This document shows, piece after piece, positions 1-5,704 of a stretch of 12,587 nucleotides of DNA. The DNA lies in NCBI GenBank assembly GCA_937951995.1, contig CALGAG010000243.1, positions 1 to 12,587 on the forward strand, written 5' to 3'. The translations under genes were made by a program, and so were the position numbers. The DNA is from an uncultured Bacillota bacterium (GTDB lineage: Bacteria; Bacillota; Clostridia; Tissierellales; Tissierellaceae). Within the stretch, counting starts at the first letter, position 1. The number at the start of each line of letters is the position of its first letter. The notes under the pieces are model-generated. The model was not told the origin of the DNA and did no database searches. It worked only from the letters and a program-made list of their open reading frames with translations.

Positions 1-787
1 CTATATCGGCCTTAAGGAATGCAACGACTCCTGCACCGGTACCTCCACCGGCTCCAGTTCCCTTTATTTTTTCAACATCAACCCCAGTGGACTTTTCAAC
101 CTCCATTGCATAGTTCCTCAGGCCCCTGTCCAGTGATTGAATCATCAAGGGACTTGCTCCCTTTAGGGGACCATACCCGTAGGCAATACCCCTGACTCCT
201 GAATAAAGGTCAGTGTAGTCAGTCACAAGGGTAAATCTGGACTCCCTTATTCTCTCATCTATGTTCGTATCGTCTATCTCCCTGATTGCATACAATCCAC
301 TACCATTCAGGGTTATTGATTCCCCTTCCCTGTTAAGGAATCTGTAGCCAAGGGCAGACAAAAGACCCACTCCACCATCATTTGTTGCTGAGCCGTGGGT
401 GAAGATGTAAAAGTCCCTCAAACCTCTGTCAAGTGCATCCTTTATCAACAGTCCCGTCCCGTAGGTGGTTGTAAGTAATGGGTTCCTCTCATCCTCCTGG
501 AGTCTTTCAAGGCCGGATGCCTCCTTAAGGTCTATAACAACCTGGTCCCCTCCCATGATGCCGTATTTGGCATTTATCCTTCTGTAAAGGGGGTCTGTTG
601 TTTCAGCTGTAACTATTTCCCCTCCAAAAGCAGACACCTGAGCCAGGGGATTATCTCCCCTAAGCAATGGAAATCCGCTAATTTGGGCCAAGGGAATCGA
701 ATCCCTTACTCCCTTTTCAATGTGGGTGACCGTCTTCTCAGGAGTTAAAACCTCCCCAAGGCCGCAATGTGCAATAACAATCTTCAT
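1..787 (-). CDS. Glycerate kinase family protein, divergent (3' end outside window)
   Basis: The first 262 codons are visible, starting at the ATG at 787 behind a GGGAG ribosome binding site; the C-terminus runs off the left edge. Family members (GarK/GlxK type, usually about 375-380 residues) phosphorylate D-glycerate with ATP. Family landmarks are clear: RNPLLTTTYGTG near residue 101, HGSATNDGG at 131-139, GPLKGASP near 206 and GTGAGGGTGAG at 243-253. However, the N-terminal PDSFKGS signature is replaced by AHCGLGEV (6-13), the ADGGEGT motif by LRGDNPL (42-48), and the DVTNPLLG segment by DYTDLYSG (190-197). It could be a paralogue with altered substrate or no kinase activity. Family assignment is firm; glycerate 2-kinase activity is doubtful. 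The gene stands alone downstream of the fprA terminator on the same strand. Confidence 0.85.
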   Translation of the reverse strand, partial: MKIVIAHCGLGEVLTPEKTVTHIEKGVRDSIPLAQISGFPLLRGDNPLAQVSAFGGEIVTAETTDPLYRRINAKYGIMGGDQVVIDLKEASGLERLQEDERNPLLTTTYGTGLLIKDALDRGLRDFYIFTHGSATNDGGVGLLSALGYRFLNREGESITLNGSGLYAIREIDDTNIDERIRESRFTLVTDYTDLYSGVRGIAYGYGPLKGASPLMIQSLDRGLRNYAMEVEKSTGVDVEKIKGTGAGGGTGAGVVAFLKADI

Positions 788-878
788 ATCTCTCCCTGCT
801 TTCTTCTCACTATTAATAATTTAAGTAGGTGGCAACTATATGAGTAATGTTACCCTGAATATTAACTTTTACACGGGT

Positions 879-905
879 AAAAAAAAAAGCGGGGTCTCCC
901 CCGCC
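879..905 (-). terminator. Intrinsic terminator of fprA
   Basis: On the minus strand a GCGGGG/CCCCGC stem with a 4-nt loop (positions 904-889) is followed directly by a run of ten T. It begins just after the fprA stop codon (912-914), so it should end the fprA transcript before the glycerate-kinase-like gene. Confidence 0.92.
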
Positions 906-911
906 ATAAGT

Positions 912-2102
912 CTACTTGAAGCTTTCCGCAAATCTCTTTCCAAAGTCTCTGCATTCATCCATGGCTTCGTCATCAGGATTCCACAGTGCCTTGATTCCGT
1001 CCTGGACGATCTCAAAGTTTGCTTCCTTGAGCTTGCCTTCAAGAATCTCTATGGATTCTCCGCTCCATCCGTATGAACCGAAGGCTGCCCCTTTCTTGTT
1101 CTGGAATCCAAGGCCCTTGACCATTTCCATCAGCCCTCCAACAGCATGCTGTATGCTCTTGTTGACAGTTGATGATCCTAAGAGAACTCCCTTGGATTTG
1201 AAGATTTCAGTTATTATATCGTTCTTGTCTGTTATGGCTGCGTTTATGAGCTTGACAGTAACCTCTGGGTCGGTCTTTCTTATTCCCTCCATGATTCCCT
1301 CTGCCATCCTTCTGGTTCCATGCCACATTGAATCATAGATTATGGAAATCTGATTTTCCTGGTAGCTGTCAGCCCACTCCAGATACTTCTCAACAATCTG
1401 TGCGGGGTTGTCCCTCCAGATTACACCATGGGATGTTGCAATCATGCTCAGTGGAAGCTCAAATCCCAGCACTTCCTTGATTTTCATAGTAACAAGCTTG
1501 CTGAATGGTGTAAGGATGTTGGCATAATATTTTATGCATTCTTCCCACAACTCACACTGGTCTACCTTGTCATTGAAGAAGAATTCAGAGGCATAGTGCT
1601 GACCGAATGCGTCGTTGCTGAACAGGATGTTCTCACCGCTCATGTAAGTGAACATGCTGTCTGGCCAGTGAAGCATCCTTGCCTCCACAAAGGTTAAGGT
1701 TGATTCACCTATATCCAATGTATCCCCTGTCTTTACCTCTACAAAATTCCAGTCCTCATGATAGTGTCCCTGGAGTATCTTCTTGCCATTTTTTGTACAA
1801 TACACAGGAGTATCAGGTATTTCCTTAAGCAGCAATGGAAGCGCTCCACTGTGGTCAACCTCGCCGTGTTGAGCGATTATGTAGTCAATCTCATTAAGGT
1901 CGATTTCCTTCTTGAGGTTGTCCACAAATTCCTTGGCATAGGGAGCCCACACGGTGTCTATCAAGACAGTCTTCTCGTCTCTTACCAGGTATGAGTTGTA
2001 GGAAGAACCCTTGTTTGTTGAGTACTCGTCACCATGGAACTTTCTCAGCTCCCAGTCTATCTTTCCTACCCACTTCACCTTGTCAGTAATTTTAAAACTC
2101 AT
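912..2102 (-). CDS. fprA: Flavodiiron protein FprA (O2/NO reductase)
   Basis: A 396-residue flavodiiron protein with the usual two domains: an N-terminal metallo-beta-lactamase-like domain with a non-haem di-iron site (about 1-248) and a C-terminal flavodoxin domain binding FMN (about 250-396). All expected iron ligands are visible: H79, E81, D83 in HGEVDH, then H145 (MLHWPDS), D164 (SNDAFGQH) and H225 (TSHGVIW). The FMN phosphate loop is YDSMWHGTRRM near 256. Such cytosolic proteins reduce O2 to water and/or NO to N2O with electrons usually from rubredoxin; no rubredoxin gene is in the window. The start is fixed by AAGGAGGG about 8 nt upstream of the ATG. The gene is divergent from a hemerythrin gene and close to an FNR-like regulator, pointing to an oxygen/NO defence role. 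Preference between O2 and NO cannot be read from sequence. Confidence 0.97.
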   Translation of the reverse strand: MSFKITDKVKWVGKIDWELRKFHGDEYSTNKGSSYNSYLVRDEKTVLIDTVWAPYAKEFVDNLKKEIDLNEIDYIIAQHGEVDHSGALPLLLKEIPDTPVYCTKNGKKILQGHYHEDWNFVEVKTGDTLDIGESTLTFVEARMLHWPDSMFTYMSGENILFSNDAFGQHYASEFFFNDKVDQCELWEECIKYYANILTPFSKLVTMKIKEVLGFELPLSMIATSHGVIWRDNPAQIVEKYLEWADSYQENQISIIYDSMWHGTRRMAEGIMEGIRKTDPEVTVKLINAAITDKNDIITEIFKSKGVLLGSSTVNKSIQHAVGGLMEMVKGLGFQNKKGAAFGSYGWSGESIEILEGKLKEANFEIVQDGIKALWNPDDEAMDECRDFGKRFAESFK

Positions 2103-2131
2103 TGAAAAACCCTCCTTTTTATTGTGTATAT

Positions 2132-2159
2132 GTTAAACCCCACTTATTTGGGGTAAAAA
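2132..2159. promoter_or_regulatory. Inverted repeat in the fprA/hemerythrin divergent control region
   Basis: ACCCCA (2137-2142) and TGGGGT (2149-2154) form a perfect 6-bp inverted repeat with a 6-bp spacer, with two more pairs further out (TT 2133-2134 with AA 2157-2158). It is central in the 89-bp region between two divergent starts, so one protein bound here could act on both genes. It does not resemble the TTTGAC half-site seen upstream of the HMA gene. The spacing and symmetry are seen; operator function is inferred. I found no convincing -35/-10 pair for either gene. Confidence 0.4.
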
Positions 2160-2191
2160 CCCAACTACAAATAACTAATTGAGGTGATAAC

Positions 2192-2752
2192 TTGAAATCT
2201 ATTGAAATAATGGTCAAGGAACACGAACACATCCGCAGGATGCTCAAGGTCCTTAGGGAAGTCTCCTACAGGATAATGACCGGTGGGGAATACGACCTGG
2301 ATGACCTTCCTGAAATGATTGATTTTGTAAGAAACTATGCTGACAAGCTCCATCACGGCAAGGAGGAGGACATCCTCTTTGAAGCAATGAACGCACAAAT
2401 CGAAAAGCTTGCAAAATCAGGTGCAATCACAGGGATGTATATTGAGCACGACCAGGGTCGATTGTTCATAGCAAATCTTGAGTCAGGCTACAAGGCCTTC
2501 AAGGAAGGCAATGACCGTGCCAGACTCGATATCATAGGAAATGCGATTGCCTACACAGACCTTCTGGACAGGCATATTGAAAAGGAAAATACAGCCCTTT
2601 ACAAATTTGCCGAAAACATGCTTCCAGATGAAATCAAAACAAAGGTTGACTCCGAATGCGACAAGGTCGAAAACGAAGCTCTCGATGCTGGTACACAGGC
2701 AAGGTATCTTAACTTGATCCAACTTATGGAGGACAAATACAGACCCGAATAG
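2192..2752 (+). CDS. Hemerythrin-domain (HHE) di-iron protein
   Basis: A 186-residue, single-domain hemerythrin-like protein with no signal peptide or membrane segment. Likely iron ligands are spread over four helices: HEH at 11-13, HH-x2-EED at 54-60, EHDQGR at 85-90 and HIEKE at 128-132. Related proteins bind O2 or NO, or take part in iron-centre repair (RIC/YtfE); this one lacks the N-terminal ScdA-type cysteine domain of YtfE, so a sensor or scavenger role is as likely. The start is a TTG, chosen because GAGGTGAT (2181-2188) sits just upstream and the first HHE helix follows at once. It is divergent from fprA across 89 bp and converges with the FNR-like gene, which supports an oxygen/NO stress role. 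Exact function unknown. Confidence 0.92.
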   Translation: MKSIEIMVKEHEHIRRMLKVLREVSYRIMTGGEYDLDDLPEMIDFVRNYADKLHHGKEEDILFEAMNAQIEKLAKSGAITGMYIEHDQGRLFIANLESGYKAFKEGNDRARLDIIGNAIAYTDLLDRHIEKENTALYKFAENMLPDEIKTKVDSECDKVENEALDAGTQARYLNLIQLMEDKYRPE

Positions 2753-2768
2753 AGCCCGAAAGGGCTTT
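2753..2768. terminator. Short bidirectional terminator between hemerythrin and FNR-like genes
   Basis: AGCCC-GAAA-GGGCT forms a 5-bp stem with a GNRA tetraloop directly after the hemerythrin stop codon, followed by the T-rich TTATTCTATTTC. The stem ends where the stop codon of the opposing regulator gene begins. The stem is short and the T run broken, so termination may be partial. Confidence 0.6.
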
Positions 2769-3444
2769 ATTCTATTTCTTCAAGTCTTTCACTGTCCAAT
2801 ACATGAATCTTCCTGTGCCCCTCAAGTCTTATGATCCCTGCATCCTGAAGCTGTCCCAGCTTCCTGCTCAAGGATTCCTGGCTCATTCCAAGATGTGAAG
2901 CCCAGTCACCCTTTGTCATATGGAGCTGAACAAGTCCATCCTTTTCCATATCAACAATACTCTTGGCAATCCTTTTTTCCACCGATGAAAGACTTATATC
3001 CTCAACAAGGGTCTCTGCCTTTTCCAGCCTCTGGCTAAGCTCCTCTAAAATCTTCAGGGCAATTGAAGGAAATCTTGACATAAGCCCCTTAAGATCCTGG
3101 CTGTCTATTTTACACATTATTGTCTTTTCCATGGCCACTGCATTATCCTTTGTCAATTCCTTGGAGAAGAGAGTAAGCTCTCCCATGAACTGTCCCGGTC
3201 CAAGAATCCGAAGGATCTGTTCCTTTCCTGATTCGCTGAATCTGGTGATCTTGACCCTTCCCTTGTGGATCACATAAAGGCTGTCATGTCTGTCACCTGC
3301 ATGATAGATTGATTCACCTTTTTCAAGGCTTTTCTCTGATGTGATCATGGCGATCTCAAACATTTCTTCCTTTGTCAGGTTGCTGAATATTGGCACAAGC
3401 TCTATGCAGTTTTGGTTTTCCCTTTCATGGCAATTGCATTTCAT
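2767..3444 (-). CDS. CRP/FNR-family regulator with FNR-like cysteine set
   Basis: A 225-residue transcription factor with an N-terminal cyclic-nucleotide-binding-fold sensor (about 15-130), a dimerisation helix (about 130-155) and a C-terminal winged helix (about 158-220). Four cysteines, C3, C5, C13 and C111, parallel the [4Fe-4S] ligands of E. coli FNR (C20, C23, C29, C122). C111 sits in TIMCKIDSQDL, which aligns with FNR TSMVCEIPFETL. The recognition helix SQESLSRKLG keeps E190, S193 and R194, matching FNR E209, S212 and R213, which read TTGAT-type half-sites. The inference is a cytosolic Fe-S sensor of O2 or NO. The start has GGAG 7 nt upstream. It lies downstream of the HMA gene on the same strand with a 113-bp gap. 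Other members sense haem, NO or redox, so the ligand is unproven. Confidence 0.93.
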   Translation of the reverse strand: MKCNCHERENQNCIELVPIFSNLTKEEMFEIAMITSEKSLEKGESIYHAGDRHDSLYVIHKGRVKITRFSESGKEQILRILGPGQFMGELTLFSKELTKDNAVAMEKTIMCKIDSQDLKGLMSRFPSIALKILEELSQRLEKAETLVEDISLSSVEKRIAKSIVDMEKDGLVQLHMTKGDWASHLGMSQESLSRKLGQLQDAGIIRLEGHRKIHVLDSERLEEIE

Positions 3445-3512
3445 AACAAATCTCCAGTCTGTAGCACTTTTTTTCCTGTCCCTGACCTTTGCTTCATATT
3501 GAGATGATACCC

Positions 3513-3518
3513 ATTATA
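3513..3518 (-). promoter_or_regulatory. Candidate -10 box for the FNR-like gene
   Basis: A perfect TATAAT on the minus strand, about 70 bp before the regulator start, has no good -35 at 16-18 bp. A TTTGAC hexamer lies just upstream of it (3529-3524), the same as one half of the palindrome upstream of the HMA gene. This could be an internal promoter with autoregulation, but it rests on short matches. Confidence 0.35.
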
Positions 3519-3557
3519 TTCTTGTCAAATCCAACCAGAATGCCAACCTAGCCGTTA

Positions 3558-3770
3558 TTACTTTTCCTTTAACACTTCAAATCCAAGCCTTGCAATATTA
3601 TTCTTTATGGTCTCCGAATCCACAAGATTTTCATCGTACTCCAGCTTTATCTTGGATGAGTTGAAAAGCACCTGGTAGTCCTTGACTCCCTTGGTCTGCT
3701 TAAGCATTCCCTCAAGCTTCATGGTACAGGATGGACAAGTAAGTGTTTCCAGTTGATATGTTTTCTTCAT
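3558..3770 (-). CDS. Small heavy-metal-associated (HMA) domain protein, CopZ-like
   Basis: A 70-residue protein made of a single HMA (ferredoxin-like beta-alpha-beta) domain, the size of CopZ-type metallochaperones. The metal-binding pair is C12 and C15 in LTCPSC near the N-terminus; the usual Met before the first Cys is replaced by Leu. Family members carry Cu(I) or other soft metals in the cytosol to P-type ATPases or repressors, but no ATPase or metal-responsive repressor is present here. The start is fixed by GAGGAGGT about 6 nt upstream. Its promoter carries a perfect palindrome at the position of a CRP/FNR activator, and an FNR-like gene lies directly downstream, so it is probably a redox-regulated gene rather than part of a copper operon. 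Metal identity is unknown. Confidence 0.9.
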   Translation of the reverse strand: MKKTYQLETLTCPSCTMKLEGMLKQTKGVKDYQVLFNSSKIKLEYDENLVDSETIKNNIARLGFEVLKEK

Positions 3771-3803
3771 TACATTACCTCCTCATGTTTTCTTATTGAT
3801 TCA

Positions 3804-3809
3804 ATTATA
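3804..3809 (-). promoter_or_regulatory. -10 box of the HMA gene promoter
   Basis: A perfect TATAAT on the minus strand, about 35 bp upstream of the HMA start codon, predicts a transcription start near 3797. The hexamer at the -35 position is AAAGCT, which does not match TTGACA, so the promoter should depend on an activator. Confidence 0.65.
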
Positions 3810-3830
3810 GGATATATTACCCAAAAAAGC

Positions 3831-3846
3831 TTTGACCTAGGTCAAA
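3831..3846. promoter_or_regulatory. Perfect 16-bp palindrome, predicted CRP/FNR-type operator
   Basis: TTTGACCTAGGTCAAA reads the same on both strands. Its centre (3838.5) is 41.5 bp upstream of the start predicted from the TATAAT at 3809-3804, the standard class II position for CRP/FNR activators. The TTGA core of each half-site agrees with the E/S/R recognition residues of the neighbouring regulator. Identity and position are read from sequence; which protein binds is inferred. Confidence 0.7.
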
Positions 3847-3862
3847 TTTCATTGAAAACATA

Positions 3863-3898
3863 TGACCACACCCCCTTCCATGGGAAGGTCCGTGGTCA
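3863..3898 (-). terminator. Hairpin downstream of threonine aldolase
   Basis: A two-part stem: outer TGACCAC (3863-3869) with GTGGTCA (3892-3898), inner CCTTCC (3874-3879) with GGAAGG (3883-3888), separated by a small asymmetric internal loop. It lies 24 bp past the threonine aldolase stop and upstream of the HMA promoter. The following T run on the minus strand is weak (TATGTTTTC), so terminator function is probable rather than certain. Confidence 0.6.
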
Positions 3899-3921
3899 GC
3901 TGGTTTACATTTTTATTTAAG

Positions 3922-4950
3922 TTATTTGTTGTTGTACTCAATTATATTGTCAACAAAGAGGTCCACATCCTCCTTGGTGATGTCATAGGAGGTTACAAAC
4001 CTTACCTGGCCCTGTGATGGATCAGTAACGTAAAACTTGAACTTCTTTGAAAGGTAATCTATGAGACCCTTGTCCATAAAGGCAAATACCATGTTTGTGC
4101 TTACGGGAGCATAAAGCTGGACCCCATCCTGGATGGAAATCCTCTCTGCAAGATACTTGCCCATCTGGTTGGCATTCCTTGCGTTATGGATCCATAGGTC
4201 ATCCTGAAGGTATGCAATAAACTGGGCGCTTATGTAACGCATCTTTGATACCAACTGCATACCCTGCTTCCTGTGGAAGGGGTAGCCTCTTCCAAATTCC
4301 CTGTTCAGTGATACGATGGCCTCACCCATCATCATTCCGTTTTTTGTTCCTCCAAAGCTTAGAAGGTCAACACCAGTATCAGTGATCATCTCCTTCAATG
4401 TTGTACCCAGGGCCTCCACAGCATTTGCAATTCTGGCCCCGTCAACATGAAGCAACATATTGTTCCTGTGGGCAAAATCAGCAAGTTCCCTTATCTCTTC
4501 AACCGTGTAAAGGGTCCCCATCTCTGTTGTCTGGGAAATAGAAATCACCTTGGGTTGGACAGAGTGCTCATCTCCTATCACTTCAAGAAGTGGCTCTATG
4601 TCCTCAATATAAATCTTGCCTTCCCTGTTTGGCACCTGGATGATCTTGTTTCCTGCAAACTTCTCCATGGCTCCGCATTCATCCACATTTATGTGTGCAG
4701 TCTCTGCAGCCAAGATTCCCTCATAGGTTCTTAAGAGTCCCATAAGTCCGATTACATTTGCAGCTGTTCCCGTTGTTACAAAGAATACATCAGCATCACA
4801 GCCTAAAAGTTCACCTATTTTTTCTTCAGCCCTCTTTGTGGTATCGTCCTCTCCATATGCATGGGCATAGCCTTGGTTTTCATTTATGATAGCTTCCATT
4901 ATTTTTGGATGAACACCTGAAGTGTTATCGCTCTTGAACATTTTCATCAT
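3922..4950 (-). CDS. ltaE: Low-specificity L-threonine aldolase (PLP-dependent)
   Basis: A fold-type I PLP enzyme that cleaves L-threonine or L-allo-threonine to glycine and acetaldehyde. It is about 342 residues from the chosen start, normal for the family. Motifs in order are FKSDNTSGVHP at the N-terminus, TGTAAN near residue 60, ETAHIN near 83, HVDGAR near 168 (Asp contacting the PLP pyridine nitrogen) and SFGGTKNG near 198, whose Lys should hold PLP as a Schiff base. The reading frame also contains an ATG at 4974, but that ATG sits inside a TATAAT and lacks a ribosome binding site. The ATGs at 4950 and 4947 follow a GGGGGG run (4955-4960) at 4 and 7 nt and are preferred. The gene is divergent from the PlsY-like gene. 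It supplies glycine and acetaldehyde, in keeping with an amino-acid-fermenting anaerobe. Confidence 0.94.
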   Translation of the reverse strand: MMKMFKSDNTSGVHPKIMEAIINENQGYAHAYGEDDTTKRAEEKIGELLGCDADVFFVTTGTAANVIGLMGLLRTYEGILAAETAHINVDECGAMEKFAGNKIIQVPNREGKIYIEDIEPLLEVIGDEHSVQPKVISISQTTEMGTLYTVEEIRELADFAHRNNMLLHVDGARIANAVEALGTTLKEMITDTGVDLLSFGGTKNGMMMGEAIVSLNREFGRGYPFHRKQGMQLVSKMRYISAQFIAYLQDDLWIHNARNANQMGKYLAERISIQDGVQLYAPVSTNMVFAFMDKGLIDYLSKKFKFYVTDPSQGQVRFVTSYDITKEDVDLFVDNIIEYNNK

Positions 4951-5012
4951 TATTCCCCCCATCGTTTCTTCCATTATACAACAAATGTTTTATTTTCTCT
5001 ATTTTACCTTAT

Positions 5013-5028
5013 TATAATATAGTATAAT
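5013..5028 (+). promoter_or_regulatory. Candidate promoter of the PlsY-like gene
   Basis: Two perfect TATAAT boxes occur in tandem (5013-5018 and 5023-5028), 25-40 bp before the start codon. Both lack a strong -35 hexamer at 16-18 bp. The AT-rich stretch is shared with the divergent threonine aldolase promoter region. Confidence 0.5.
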
Positions 5029-5052
5029 TCTAGATGAAAGAGGTGATATTCA

Positions 5053-5676
5053 ATGCTTTCCTACATGGCCATAATAATCATAGGCTATCTGTTTGGTTGT
5101 CTGCAGTTTGCATATATCTATGGGAAAGTGGTTAAAAAGGTTGACATCAGGACCATTGGCAACAGAAATGCCGGAGCAACAAATGCTGCCCAATCCCTGG
5201 GGATGAAGGTTGGAGTAGTGGTGGCCCTTTTGGATATTCTAAAGGCCATTGCAGCCGCTGCTCTTGTAAGTTATCTGTTCCCCCAGCTTCTTTCAAGGGA
5301 TGGAATGCTTCCACTCTATGTAAGCGGGGCGGCTGTTGTTTTAGGACACAACTATCCGTTCTTCATGGGATTTAAAGGCGGCAAGGGAACCGCTTCCACC
5401 GTGGGAATGCTCTTTTCAATCAACATTGTGCTGGGTTTTCTAAGCATTCTTATAATACTGGTTCTTACAATCATAACTGACTACATCATCTATGGGACCT
5501 TGGGACTCCTGATTCTTCTTGTTTGGGCGACAGTCTACTTTGATTTTGGTCTGGCCTGCCTGATAATTTCCCTTTTACTGTCAGCACAATCCATATACAA
5601 GCATATCCCGAATTTCAAGAGAGTTTTTCGCAAAGAAGAGAAGGGACTACGTGAAACCATCAAAAAACAGCCATAG
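5053..5676 (+). CDS. PlsY-family glycerol-3-phosphate acyltransferase, motif-variant
   Basis: A 207-residue membrane protein with about five hydrophobic segments and the PlsY layout. Canonical PlsY transfers an acyl group from acyl-phosphate to sn-glycerol-3-phosphate, the first step of phospholipid synthesis. Motif 2 is intact: GHNYPFFMGFKGGKGTA (98-114), the phosphate-binding loop. Motif 3 keeps H184 and N187 in YKHIPNFKRV. Motif 1, normally DxRxxGSGNxGATNxxR, is DIRTIGNRNAGATNAAQ (31-47): the catalytic Ser is N37, the next Gly is R38, and the essential Arg is Q47. It is either a specialised paralogue with another acceptor or a weak or inactive enzyme. The start has AGGTGAT (5041-5047) at about 5 nt. 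Transcription ends at the hairpin overlapping its stop codon. Family is certain; activity is not. Confidence 0.85.
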   Translation: MLSYMAIIIIGYLFGCLQFAYIYGKVVKKVDIRTIGNRNAGATNAAQSLGMKVGVVVALLDILKAIAAAALVSYLFPQLLSRDGMLPLYVSGAAVVLGHNYPFFMGFKGGKGTASTVGMLFSINIVLGFLSILIILVLTIITDYIIYGTLGLLILLVWATVYFDFGLACLIISLLLSAQSIYKHIPNFKRVFRKEEKGLRETIKKQP

Positions 5677-5699
5677 GACTTGTCCTGTGGCTGTTTTTT
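5662..5699. terminator. Strong bidirectional terminator
   Basis: CAGCCATAGGA (5668-5678) pairs with TCCTGTGGCTG (5683-5693) in an 11-bp stem with one G-T wobble and a 4-nt loop. It is flanked by six A on the left and six T on the right. It serves both converging genes: the PlsY-like gene, whose last codons form part of the stem, and the DEAD-box helicase gene. Confidence 0.93.
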
Positions 5700-5704
5700 A
5701 TGGA

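Noticed and set aside
840..1076. Plus-strand frame antisense to fprA
   Set aside because: It runs through the fprA terminator and antisense to conserved fprA codons, with no ribosome binding site.
3790..3812. TTGATTCAA near the HMA promoter as an FNR box
   Set aside because: FNR sites have a 4-bp spacer between TTGAT and ATCAA; here the arms touch, so geometry is wrong.
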